In this document: piece by piece, positions 47,611 to 57,609 of the stretch | Layout of the letters: each line of letters starts with the position of its first letter | Position numbering within the stretch: position 1 is the stretch's first letter | From: Rhyacophila brunnea | Taxonomy: Eukaryota; Arthropoda; Insecta; Trichoptera; Rhyacophilidae | Reading direction: 5' to 3' | Length of the DNA: 64,000 nt | NCBI GenBank assembly: GCA_022495005.1 | Contig: JAGYXB010001015.1 | Span: 48,259-112,258, forward strand | Program-made: the position numbers and the translations under genes | Notes under the pieces: generated by a model | Database searches by the model: none | Told to the model about the DNA's origin: nothing | Seen by the model: the letters and a program-made list of their open reading frames with translations, nothing else

Positions 47611-47829
47611 GCAAAAGACTCTGAAACTTAAAAAAAAGAAATAGGATTTGTATGTAATAATTGAATGTGTGATGTGAATATTTTAAGATTTCACTTACAG
47701 TTTAGTTTATTATAGGTACTAGATATATAGATCATTTTTATGTATTGTCAATATGAACAGTGTTTAAGAATTTTTCCTGGAAAAATCTGTAAAAATAACT
47801 ATTATTGCAATTAGATAAAGTTCATTTTA

Positions 47830-48228
47830 CAACTTTTTATTAGGTCGTATTCTTGTTTGTCCGGTGGTTGTTTGTCCAGTACAAACTAGACATTTGAAAC
47901 TTTTAGAATATATCAGAAAACGATGCCAATGCATTCTTTTAATACTTTTAGCCATCTTTAAGTAGAATTGAATTCATTTTCAGTTAATTCTATTTTGTAT
48001 GAAAAGTTATTTCGGAAGAAATCCGTAAAAAGTAAAACACTATTATTGGTTCCTAGGGGTCTGGGGTCCTAGCAACTAAATTATTAATATATACGTGCGT
48101 TACTATGGAAATAAATATGAAATGTCAAAATGACATTTCAGTATTATTTCTATCGAGTACATTTTTTTTTTGATCGTTTAAGCTAGTCAAGTTTATATTA
48201 TGATTCAACAGAATATTTAAAAACGTTA
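47830..48228 (+). mobile_element. Repeat family A, copy A5 (lacks outer tail)
   Basis: caactttttattaggtcgta at the left and gaatatttaaaaacgttaaa at the right. The conserved outer tail is missing; sequence of repeat I follows directly. Confidence 0.75.
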
Positions 48229-48515
48229 AAAGAGAATTAAGCATTTTATTATTCAAAAAATCGGCAAGATTAACACATTTGAAGATGATTCTAAAGATAC
48301 TCATTATAAGCTATGTCTTTGAACATTCAAGTGTGATAAACATCTTATGAATAATGATTGCTTTATAATAATTATTGACCTAAGAATAAGGTAGTGTTTT
48401 TTTGAAATACGCCATTTTTTTGTCATTCCCCAGTGGTTAAGCTACAACATATGGCCGTAGCCATAAATTGACAAACTATAATTAAAGTAGGGAGTAAAAT
48501 GATATTGACGCGCGT
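48228..48515 (-). repeat. Diverged repeat I, copy 2 (inverted)
   Basis: Reverse complement of 405-705, abutting copy A5 with no gap, as if A5 had inserted next to or into it. Confidence 0.65.
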
Positions 48516-48767
48516 GTTTGAACATATGGGAAATGCGATATTCGCACCTTTCCAGGTATTAAACGTCACATTTCTAAATGATATAAAAAGGTGAAGATTT
48601 GTATTATTCACCTTTTTAGTTCCACTTTCAGAATCACTGCCAACTTTACTGGACGAAAGCAGTTCTGCTCAAAGATTCTGAAAGAAAAACTTTCATTTAT
48701 ATATCTACTATAGAGAGCTATTATAATAATTTTATAACCATTTAAAAATTAGTGTGGAAGAAATATT

Positions 48768-49190
48768 GATCTTCTTCTTATTGTGCCATCCCCTAGCAGA
48801 GGTCGGCCACCATCAAGGCGATCTAACCTTTTTGTCTGCTACCCGGAACAGTTCAGTGGAGCTGAACTCGTACCAATCACGGAGGTTCTTAAGCCACGAA
48901 ATGCAGCGCCGTCCTCTGCAACGCTTCCCATTGTTCTTTCCTTGAATGACAAGTTGGGAATGCTGTATTTTTGTCCTCTCATAATGTGGCTGAGGTACTG
49001 TAGTTTCCTGGTTTTGATACTACGTAGAACTTCTCGGTCCTTCCCCATTCGATTGACAGCTTCAACATTATTTTGTCACCCGGTCAGTCCAAGGAATTTT
49101 GAGTATTCGTCTATACAGCCACATCTAGAAAGCTTCAAGTCTCCGTGACATCTCTTGGTTTAGCGTCCATACTTCCATACCATAGAAAGA
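48768..49190 (-). pseudogene. LINE C-terminal fragment with 3' end
   Basis: The minus-strand frame from 49048 reads DREVLRSIKTRKLQYLSHIM and RGQKY, the conserved C-terminal motif of a common insect endonuclease/reverse-transcriptase LINE (K-x-R-K-L-x-Y-L-G-H-I-x-R), then frameshifts through RTSVIG to a tail gggcacaataagaagaaga-like end near 48768. It is 5' truncated and broken. Confidence 0.75.
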
Positions 49191-49194
49191 TTGA

Positions 49195-49571
49195 TAAGAT
49201 AAAGATAAAAATATATTCGTCACGAGAGGTCTTACACTTTCTTAAGGATTTATTACATTTTGTAAGTACCTAAATGGTTCTTAAATAAATCGTAATACCT
49301 AATTATGAAGTGTTTATCATTATTCTTCTAATAAATCTACGTTCGAGCATCAGTTGGAGCATATGGACACCACGCGGTGCCTTCTCCCTTGCCATTTTTT
49401 GCGTCTTCTCGAAGGCCCACTATATTCAGTCCGTGGCACAAAACTGTGAATTTAGGTCACAGTGCTGGTTATTGCTTGTACCTAGTACTTCGAATGCAAT
49501 ATGGTAAACAGGTAAACTGTTTGTAGAAAATGATTATTATTAATATGTTCCCAGATTATGCCAGGCTCCTA
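49195..49571. other. Unassigned DNA between LINE fragments
   Basis: A GC-richer segment at 49325-49510 gives ORFs on both strands but no motif I can name. Confidence 0.35.
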
Positions 49572-49613
49572 TAGTGGTGAGGGGTGGTGGTGGGTTGTTA
49601 AGATTTGATATAA
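49572..49613. mobile_element. H1 MITE left end, separated from its body by a LINE
   Basis: tagtggtgaggggtggtggt followed by gggttgttaagatttgatataaat matches the reverse complement of the H1 right end of the same copy at 52800-52840 in roughly 34 of 44 positions, most differences being transitions. The rest of this H1 copy resumes at ~52295. Confidence 0.65.
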
Positions 49614-49745
49614 ATCATCATCATCATCATCATCAGCCTGAATCTATCCACTGCTGGATGAAGGCCTCTTCAAGTTGCTTCCACTTCTCTCGGTCCTGTG
49701 CATTGCGTTGCCACGTACTTCCGCAGAACTTTATCATTTCATCGA

Positions 49746-49967
49746 TCAGCGGCCTCTAGGTCTACCTTGTGGACGTTTTGTACTTCTTGGATACCACTGG
49801 ATGACTAGATTTGTCCAACGATTGTCTCTTCTTCGAGCTATGTGTCCAGCCCATCTCCATTTAAGGCTTTTAATAAGCTCTATTACATCGCAAACCCTTG
49901 TCTGCTTCCTTATCCACTCATTCCTCTTTTTGTCCTTTCGCGTTATGCCCAGCATGCACCTCTCCAT
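49746..49967 (-). pseudogene. LINE C-terminal domain piece
   Basis: Residues MERCMLGITRKDKKRNEWIR, then a K-W-R-W-A-G-H-I-A-R-R motif and QGRPRGR. After its stop at 49746 the frame continues in another register to DSG and the final TGA at 49633. This is the conserved tail following the RT domain. Confidence 0.8.
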
Positions 49968-50118
49968 ACCACGTTGTGCTACTCTAAGTTTCTGGATCTC
50001 TCTTTTTACTTAGGGTCCATGTTTCACACGCATATTTGATCACGGGAAGCACGCACTAGTTGAACACTTTGCGCTTTAGGCACAGTGGAAGGTCACTTTT
50101 GAAGACATTATTCAGCAC

Positions 50119-50721
50119 TCAAACATTTCCAAAAGCACTCCAGCCTAGCTTTACTCTGCGAACAATTTCATCAAATATACATCCATCTATAGATACTTGT
50201 TGTCCCAGATAGATGTAGCTTTTCACCTGTTCGAGCTGAGTGCCATTGATGAGAATCTCTTTTTGGCCTGCAAAGCAGTTGAACATGACTTTCGTCTTTG
50301 TTGCTTTTAAAAATTTATTTTTCAAACCTACTTTGTTGCTTACTTCAGCGAGTTCCTGCATTCTGCTTTGGAGGTCTTCTGAGTCTTGCGAGAAAATTAT
50401 TATGTCATCGGCAAAGCGCAGATGACTCAGGTATTCTCCATTTATGGAGATCTCTTTGTCATTCCATTCAAGTTGCCTGAATAAGTCTTCAAGGGTAGCT
50501 GTAAATAGTTTAGGTGAGATTGTATCACCTTGTCGGACTCCTTTGCTGATAGGAAATCTGCACGATGGTTTATGGAGATTTACAAATGCTGTTGCGCTAC
50601 TGTATATATTATTGAAAATATTTATATAGCGTCCAGGGATTCTTTGTTTTCTGAGTGCGTCGAGTATTGAACATTTCTTTATCGAATCAAACGCCTTCTC
50701 ATAGTCTATAAAACCATGCAT
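50119..50721 (-). pseudogene. LINE reverse-transcriptase palm fragment
   Basis: 200 aa. DYEKAFD (6-12) is RT motif A with its catalytic Asp; RQGD (63-66) is motif B; FADD (103-106) is the catalytic motif C. GQQVSIDG (approx. 173-180) is the conserved block after the palm. All three catalytic Asp are present in this piece. Its upstream end overlaps the preceding frame by a frameshift. Confidence 0.9.
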
Positions 50722-51104
50722 AGTGGCAGTTTGTATTCCTGGTACCGCTCTATGATTTCTCTGACGACTTGGATATGGTCCATAGTGCTGTATCCTCCTC
50801 TAAATCCGGCTTGTTCTCTCGGTTGGTTCTCGTCTAGTACATTTTGCAGACGGTTTGAGAGAATTTTTGTGAACGTCTTGTAGAGAATGGGGAGTAGACT
50901 TATTGGACGATAATTTGCTAGGTCTTCTCTGTCACCTTTTTTGTGAAGAATGACAATGCTGGCATTTTCCCATACCTCTGGGACATCCTCTTTGCATATG
51001 CAGGCTGTGAACAATTGTGCAAGTACTTCATTTGCATCCTTTCCTGCTTTTTTGAGGATATCTATCGTTAAACCATCTTCCCCGGGGGCTTTCCCACTTT
51101 TCAT
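50706..51104 (-). pseudogene. LINE reverse-transcriptase N-terminal fragment
   Basis: Begins SGKAPGEDGL (the K-A-P-G-x-D-G-L RT motif), then NYRPISLLPILYK and EQAGFRGGYSTMDHI. The coding sequence upstream of the ATG shown is in the same frame back to the stop at 51243, so the ATG is not the true start. Confidence 0.9.
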
Positions 51105-51242
51105 GTAATTTAAAGCATGGGTTACTTCCCAGGATGTAATTTCGGGAGTATGGTCTTCCGAATTTCCATTTCTCTGAAGATCTAAGTCTATAGTCGTATT
51201 GTCAGTGTCATCACTGTAGAGATCGCTGTAGAACTCTTCAAC

Positions 51243-51807
51243 TCAGCTTAACAAGTGTTCCCAATTTCTGACGATAGAACCATCTTTTGCTTTTAGTGCT
51301 GTGATTTGACGTTTTCCTATCGACAAGCATTGCTTGTTTTTGTTTAAACTTCTGCCTGCTTTCACAATTGCTTGTATGAGGTTTACATTGAATTTACGAA
51401 GGTCTTCTCTAATCTTCCTTCGGAAGGTTTTGCAAAGTGATGAAAACTCCATATCGTTTTGCGCCTGTCTATCGCTCTTGGTTTTCCTTCTCTGCTCCAT
51501 AAGATTCAATGTTGCCTTCGAAAGCTTGGTGGAAGGTGTAACTTCTGAGCTTTTTACGCCTGTTTTTTTCTGCACATTGTAGAATAATATTCGTTATATC
51601 CTCCGCGTTGGATAGGGAAACGGTTTCGTTCTCATCTAAGAAAGCCGATAGTGCATTTTTGAGTTCATTTTGGAATTCAGTATTGTTCTGCAGGTATACG
51701 CGAGCATTTGACTTCTTCTGCAGTTTGGATCTTTCTGATTTGACGTTCAATCTTATCTTACATTTCACCATCCGGTGATCACTGCCGGTGTTAAACTGAT
51801 TGATCAC
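51243..51807 (-). pseudogene. LINE endonuclease end and linker, two frames
   Basis: 51807-51469 carries GSDHRMVKCKIR, the last conserved endonuclease motif (S-D-H). 51575-51243 in a second frame carries the linker with RSLNKNKQCLSIGKR, ending in a TGA that lies in frame with the RT fragment downstream. The overlap of the two frames (51469-51575) marks a frameshift. Confidence 0.8.
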
Positions 51808-51815
51808 TTTACAGT

Positions 51816-52295
51816 TTAAAATGTATATTTTCTGTCAGTGAGGATGTAATCGATTTCGCTGGTCCTTCCTGTCGGGCTTCTCCACGTCCATTTACGTGTA
51901 GGTTTATGTTGAAAAAAGGAATTCATGATGTGAAGATTGTTGGTTTCAGCAAACTCCACAAGCATGTCCCCTCTACCATCCCTTGAGCCATGTCCGAAAT
52001 GTCCGACCACTACGTCATCTCTTTGGTATGATCCAATACGTGCATTGAAATCTCCCATTATGATGTTGAAGTGGCATTTACTTTTATTTTTCAAGGATGT
52101 TATTTCCTCGTAAAACTCTTCCACTTTTTCATCAGGATAGCTCTGTGTCGGAGCATATACTTGCAAAATCTGAATGCGGTACCTAGCATTGATTTTAAGT
52201 ATCACGCTTGCGACCCTGTCAGAAATGCAGTTGAGCTCGACTATGCGGTCCCTCCAGGCTTTGTTGACAACAAATCCAACACCGCTCGTATGCAT
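51816..52295 (-). pseudogene. LINE APE-type endonuclease fragment
   Basis: 159 aa. VYAPT (46-50), GDFNAR (81-86, catalytic Asp and Asn) and S-E-I-D-Y-I-L near 146-152 are the APE endonuclease motifs that nick the target DNA. The N-terminal motifs (N-x-x, E catalytic) are cut off at 52295. A frameshift right after ILTDRK separates it from the next piece. Confidence 0.85.
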
Positions 52296-52840
52296 ACCAA
52301 ACGTTGTCAGTCATAATTATGTGTTTTCATTGAACTCAGAATACAATTTACAGATGTTGCTGGTTGGTTTTGAAAATTTAATTTAACCCTGCCTAAACCA
52401 AACCATAATAGTTTAGGTATGCTATGAACGATACGACAAACATAGTGCACACTTTTCAGTCATACTAAGAATACATATTATCACAGATGGTGATGGTTAG
52501 TTTTTTTTTTAAAAATTCATTAAGCCCTGCTCACCAAACCATAATCGATAAAGAATATTTTTCTATCTATAAAATATATAAAATATATAAAATTACGAAT
52601 AGTTTAATGGAATAATTATAGATTTTTATAGATAAACGAATAAGTACATATTTTTTTTACTATTATCTACTATGGATTGGATTAGGCAGGGTTTAATCGA
52701 ATTTTAAAAACTAACAAACACTATCTACACATTACCGTCTTAGTTCAATGAAAGCAAATAATATGTTTGACTGTTAAAGTTTAGTGTGTACCTACTATGT
52801 ATGTCGGACATTAACAGTCTACCTCCACCCTTCGCCACTG
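52295..52840. mobile_element. H1 MITE main part (split by the LINE)
   Basis: Resumes with aaacgttgtcagtcat, runs through the inverted arms (gcctaaaccaaaccataata and ggattggattaggcagggtt) and ends ccacccttcgccactg at 52840. With 49572-49613 it forms one H1 copy. No convincing 8-bp duplication was found at its outer ends (ggctccta versus ctattaat). Confidence 0.75.
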
Positions 52841-52873
52841 CTATTAATTATTACTTAAAATAAAACGCAATAT

Positions 52874-53345
52874 TAAATAATTAAAAGATAAAAAGAACTT
52901 TTTTATACAAGGTTTTTAAATTAGCTGTTGAATTATTATGCTCAATATGCTCAAACTTGTACTTGATATGAACTAAATAAAAAAGAAACAAACAAATATA
53001 GAATACTGAAATGTCATTTTGACATTTCATTTTGATTTCCATAGTGACGCACGTATATATTAATAATTTAGTTGCTAGGACCACCTCCTTAGCAACCAAT
53101 AATAGTGGATTGGATTACGGATTTCTTCCGAAATAACTTTCTATATAAAACAGAATTAACTGAAAATAAATTCAATTCTGCTTAAAGATGGCTAAAAGTA
53201 TTGAAAGAATACATTGTGTTCTGATATATTCTAAAAGTTTCAAATGTCTAGCTAGTCGGGAAGTTATTTAAAAATCGATTGCAAGATTTGTACTGGACAA
53301 ACAACCACCGGACAAACAAGAATACGAGCTAATAGAAACGTTGTA
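52874..53345 (-). mobile_element. Repeat family A, copy A6
   Basis: From the tail aaaagataaaaagaactttt to aatacgagctaatagaaac-gttgtaa. It lies 30 bp beyond the end of the H1 MITE. The 72-aa minus ORF at 52881-53099 belongs to it. Confidence 0.8.
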
Positions 53346-53349
53346 AAGT

Positions 53350-53799
53350 AGCAAAAGACAGTCGTATCATCAAATAATAATTATTTTAATTTAACAAAAG
53401 AATCCGAGTTGGTTATGACTCAAGTAGTTTATACCTACAATAAAAAGCTCAACTGAGTCAGAAAAGTAAGGGTGAGTTATGGATATAGGTAGGCTGTAGC
53501 GGGAACGGCACAAAGAGGGGTGCGGGTACTTTTCCGGGAGCGATTAAAGGCTCTACCTACGAGAATTGTAATTCGACGCCAGATTTTCGACGCTCGAGAT
53601 GCTACCTACTACATTTAAGTGGAATTGTATTCTGTTATGCTTTTGTACATGCCATTATATTACATTTAATATATAGGTTGGTACGCGTTTTATTCAAGGA
53701 TAGGATACTGTAATTATTATATATTGTATGATCTTCATTATTTACTAACGCTGACCTACTACTATAAGCGTCTGGAAAGCGTCTCTAAGTCCTTACTAT
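53350..53799. other. Unassigned DNA
   Basis: No feature assigned apart from a slightly GC-richer patch at 53490-53600. Confidence 0.4.
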
Positions 53800-53807
53800 C
53801 ACGTATC

Positions 53808-54097
53808 CACAGAACAGATAATAACTATAATTCCGATAGGCTACATTTTGATGCAGGGTTTCGAATGTGTGAGTGTCCTGCGAAAATGAAACACGCATTA
53901 TGCACGTGCAATAGTGTGTGTAATACACAATATTAAATAAGCGTCAATGCATAAACCGAGAGCAATCATCAGTATTTGACGTATGACGTATTCTTGACAC
54001 GTGTTTAAGTTTATCCCGGATTCTTAATTATGAGATCGGTTACCTGCTACTCCTTACCCGTTACGTATTTCAGCTCCCATTATTTCTGAGTTCCCTG
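53808..54097 (-). mobile_element. hAT-like MITE, family D, copy D4
   Basis: 290 bp with ends CACAGAACAG and GAGTTCCCTG. The flanks cacgtatc (53800-53807) and catgtatc (54098-54105) agree at 7 of 8 bases. Confidence 0.85.
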
Positions 54098-54164
54098 CAT
54101 GTATCTCATGCGGCGCTGAAAAACGTTCGCTTCCCAAAGCTTTAAAAGTAGAGCATATCAGATG

Positions 54165-55335
54165 TCTTACTTACTTACTTACCTCGCCCTTTCATTTCCC
54201 AGTTTTGGGGCATAGAGCAAGTAGAAGATTGCGCTACTTCCTTCTGTCCATAACCAAATCTCTCGCCGCTCGCCATGCAATGTGTAGATTGCTTTTGTAG
54301 CACCGTCGCAGGGTGAGGGAGGGCCGGCCACATCGACGGAACCCGTTGTGCCACAACAGTACGTAGTGTCCCAGCCATGTAGTGGCGAAGACTCCATACT
54401 AGGCGATTATTTTAAGCCTACCTTCTTAAGAAAAATATTTTTTAATTGAATATTGACTTATTTATATAATCACTTGATTATAATATTCTATAAAATAATT
54501 TATTTTGCCAACGAGAGATGCCGTATGTATAGGAATGTATTACACAAATAATTACAAAACAATTTGCAAAGGTTTTAAAAATATACCACAGCGCGCCATC
54601 TGTCTTGACGTAAATAAAGGTCGGATTATGTTTCAAACAATTCTCATTTTTTTCATATGGACTTTACGTCACGTAGCCCCGCCCACTCTATCGAATTGTA
54701 TTAACTAAGGTAAGCTCCAATCGCAGAGCCTAAGACTAAATAATTAATAATAAGATAATTAAAAAAAAAATTCTATTGTGATTAATCGAATATTGATAAA
54801 TATAGACTGTTTTAAAAATAAAAAGAACTTTTATCTAATGATTTTTGATGTGTATAAATGTTTTGAAAAATACGTAGGTACTTAATTTAAACGGATCATT
54901 TAATTTTATGTCGTCAGTGAGTTTTTGAAGTTTCATTAAATTAGTGTGTCGTTGTCATTAGTGTGTACCTATTCATTATTAGTAATATCGTATTATTTTC
55001 TTATTTCTCGTAAGTATACCTGACAAGTGTGTTCTTTTTATCAGATCTCCACAGCCTACACCTTTCCAAAAGTCACCCTTCGCCACTGCAGCCATGTAAA
55101 GCATCTGATTGAGTTGTGAATACATATTTCAATCTGCGGTATCCGCTCACGAACTCTAGTGCTTTTACCTCGGTCGTACCAATGTACCTCTAAGATTCGG
55201 TGGAGACATCGATTCTCAAAGCTCAATAGCCAAAAACTTCAAAGCTTAGTAAAGTGCCATGTCTCACAACCTTAGATTAGCACAGGCAGTACGCACGAGT
55301 TGAACTAACGACATTTGAGTTGCCTAGAGTCATAA
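54165..55335 (-). pseudogene. LINE C-terminal fragment, interrupted by an H2 MITE
   Basis: The two pieces 54165-54379 and 55097-~55335 read on the minus strand as ILEVHWYDRGKSTRVRERIP, then IRCFTWLGHY crossing the insertion point in frame once the MITE is removed, then SNLHIAWRAARDL and LLALCPKTGK. These are the C-terminal signature motifs (R-x-L-T-W-x-G-H and A-L-C-P) of another insect LINE lineage, different from those at 48.8 kb and 50 kb. Short ORFs at 54175-54397 are pieces in other frames. Confidence 0.75.
54380..55088 (+). mobile_element. hAT-like MITE, family H2, copy 2, perfect target duplication
   Basis: 709 bp, TAGTGGCGAAGACTCC to cttcgccactg. cagccatg is exactly duplicated at 54372-54379 and 55089-55096. 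Excision of one duplication and the MITE restores the LINE reading frame around FTWLGHY. It matches the copy at 12224-12883. Confidence 0.95.
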
Positions 55336-55465
55336 CTCACATATTTCAAAAATCAAGATTTGAGATAATCGCAAAAAACCATCAGAGCTCTATTTTTTGC
55401 AATTAGAAGAAAAGAATTAAATTCCCTTGAATATTAATGAGTGAGTGAATCGATTTAAATTATTT

Positions 55466-55468
<3 letters not shown>

Positions 55469-55510
<42 letters not shown>
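55469..55510. repeat. (AT)21 microsatellite
   Basis: Pure AT run of about 42 bp. Confidence 0.95.
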
Positions 55511-55513
<3 letters not shown>

Positions 55514-55855
55514 GATGCAAATATAATACTCATAAGAGTCATAAGGCTGCAGACACACAGCACACTGTGAGCAATAGAGCTCCGTTATTAGTTAGAAAGG
55601 CTTTGCAAACTGAACTCATATTATACATTAATAATGTGAGTGATGCAATGACATTAATATGACGAAGCATCTGGAAAATAAAATGACACTCACTTTGTGT
55701 CGGGTCTGCCGGATGGCGAAATTCATATTTTAATATCGGTATCCTACGCTCAAATGAACATTCTGCTTGCACCCAGTCTGGCGACACCGCCGGGTCTGCC
55801 CATACAAAATTTCTGACTGTCAGGTTTCGACTTCACCGTTATTATTGTGTTACAA
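55511..55855. other. Unassigned DNA
   Basis: Short ORFs on both strands with no motif. The last ~100 bp could be a 5' leader of the THAP-like fragment. Confidence 0.35.
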
Positions 55856-56072
55856 AATGCCAATGTGCCTAGTTAAAAATTGTAAAAAAAATCTACTAAA
55901 CACTCCAAGAAAGATGGGATATCACTTTTCATGTCTTAGTGTTATTTATTATTGATAAAATGCCATTTTAAGATATTGATGAATGTTTATTCGATGCAAT
56001 TGAATGACAGAAACCATTGGACAGACGCCTGTGATGCGCTGGGCTCACTTGCGTCTAGTCTCCGAGAAGTTG
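55856..56072 (+). pseudogene. THAP-domain-like fragment, degraded
   Basis: From the ATG at 55856 the frame reads MPMCLVKNCKKNLLNTPRKM then GYHFSC, fitting the THAP zinc-finger start (M-P-x-x-C-x4-C ... F-H). A stop follows after YY. Past a ~60-bp disturbed segment, a second frame reads RNHWTDACDALGS, resembling the W-x-x-A-C/A part of the domain, and then gtaagt, a possible splice donor at 56072. The third Cys and the His pair of the finger were not found. THAP proteins and THAP-bearing transposases are abundant in aphids. Confidence 0.4.
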
Positions 56073-56079
56073 TAAGTAA

Positions 56080-57180
56080 CCGATAATCTGTTTCTAACGC
56101 AATGACACTAATACGCCATTACAATAAAAGTTATATTACTATAAATTCTCGAAGCTTGTATCGCATAATGGAAATGGATACGTCATATGGTGACGGTCGA
56201 TGGTCGTGACGTCTACCTATACATCTGTGAATGACTTTCATGCACAATTTCTCGTGTGCGCCGATATGAAGTGAGTTGTCCATTTAATATGTCATTGGAG
56301 TGATGACACCGACAGTCAACTTTGTCAACAATTTTCACATGGTTTAAAGGATTTTTGATAGCCAACTATGTCTCTTTATTTTATGGAACCACATATTATT
56401 GAACTCAAAAATGACAAGCTTGCAAAATGTGAGGTATATCTCTAAGAGACTCATTAGTCTTCACAGAATACAGCTTTGACTTATTTGAAGTTCCAATATC
56501 AATCAGATGTCTAAAATCTGTTATTGAATTTATCAATCTAAGATTTTAAGGTAAAATCACACAATATCGCTTGCTTCAGTTTACAAGCTTTTGTTTTTCG
56601 ATGTTTGAAAAACAGGAATATTTTTTTTTTTAATTATTGAACATTCTGATGAATCGAATATTAGTTGACCTAATGAAAAGTTTATATCAATCATAATAAT
56701 ATGTTTTGTAAAAATGATTGAATATAAATTTTAAAGTATGTTTCTTTATTAAAGTGGATCATCATAATGTTTTCATAATATACATTATTTTTATTATAAC
56801 GCAATGTCACAGAATGATTTTCAAGCTTTAAAATTTCTCTGAAAACACATTTTCTGTTGAGTTCCAAATTATATATGAGCCAAAGCTTTTGGAATATTTT
56901 ATTACTTATTATTCTGCGACGTGTTGACATGTTTCCATTTTTTTCTAAATTATTATCCAAAAAAACGAGGAAAAAGGGTTTTCAAATCTGAATAATGTCA
57001 CGCTGAAATTATTGCGTACTAAAATAGTATGCAGGCTTACAAATCACGCTTTCCTATGTATCAGATCATGCATACAATAACTACTCTCTCTCTGTGTGTA
57101 TGCAACGCGTACGGTCCAGGGCTTGCGATACCGGCATTCTGAGTTCCGGTATTCCGACACATTTGATCCAAAACTTAATA
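56080..57180. other. AT-rich DNA, nothing recognised
   Basis: An 89-aa minus ORF at 56691-56960 has no recognisable motif. If the THAP fragment belonged to a transposon, its body might lie here in decayed form, but I cannot show it. Confidence 0.4.
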
Positions 57181-57181
57181 A

Positions 57182-57609
57182 AAATAATTACAAGATAAAA
57201 AGAACTTTTTATACACAACGTTTTTAAATTTTCTGTTGAATCATATAAACTTGACTTGACTAGCTTAAACGATCAAAAAAAATTGTACTTGATAGAAATA
57301 ATACTGAAATGTCATATTGATTTCCATAGTGACGCACGTATATATTAATAATTTAGTTGCTAGGACCCCAGACCTCTAGAAACCAATAATGGTGTCGAAA
57401 TAACTTTTCAAAACAAACAGAATTAACTGAAAATGAATTCAATTATACTTAAAGATGGCTAAAAGTATTAAAAAAATGCATTGACATCGTGTTCTGACAT
57501 ATTCTAAAAGTTTCAAAAGTCGGGAAGTTAGTTAAAAATCAGTTGTAAGATTTGTACCGGACAAAGAACCACCGGACAAATAAGAATACGAGCTAAGAAA
57601 AACGTTATA
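57182..57609 (-). mobile_element. Repeat family A, copy A7
   Basis: From aataattacaagataaaaag to aatacgagctaagaaaaac-gttataa. It shares with A5 the variant cctag/ctagg...ctggggtcc region (here ggaccccagacctctag), so A5 and A7 form a subgroup. Confidence 0.8.

Larger units (their letters stand above)
49614..52294 (-). mobile_element. Non-LTR retrotransposon (endonuclease + RT), 5' truncated and broken
   Basis: About 2.7 kb on the minus strand. In order: APE-type endonuclease (52295-51816), end of endonuclease and linker (51807-51243), RT N-terminal part (51242-50706), RT palm (50721-50119), C-terminal tail (49967-49746 and on to a stop at 49635-49633). A (TGA)n tail (ATC repeats at 49614-49634 on plus) marks the 3' end. 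Inactivating changes: a frameshift near 51830, frame changes near 51500, an in-frame TGA at 51245-51243, a frameshift near 50710, and one near 50110. The 5' end is cut within the endonuclease. The clade is endonuclease-RT of the RTE/craniofacial-development-protein-2-like group common in insects; exact clade not proven. Confidence 0.85.

Noticed and set aside
49310..50629. Plus-strand ORFs across the LINE
   Set aside because: All are antisense shadows of the endonuclease, RT and tail coding on the minus strand.
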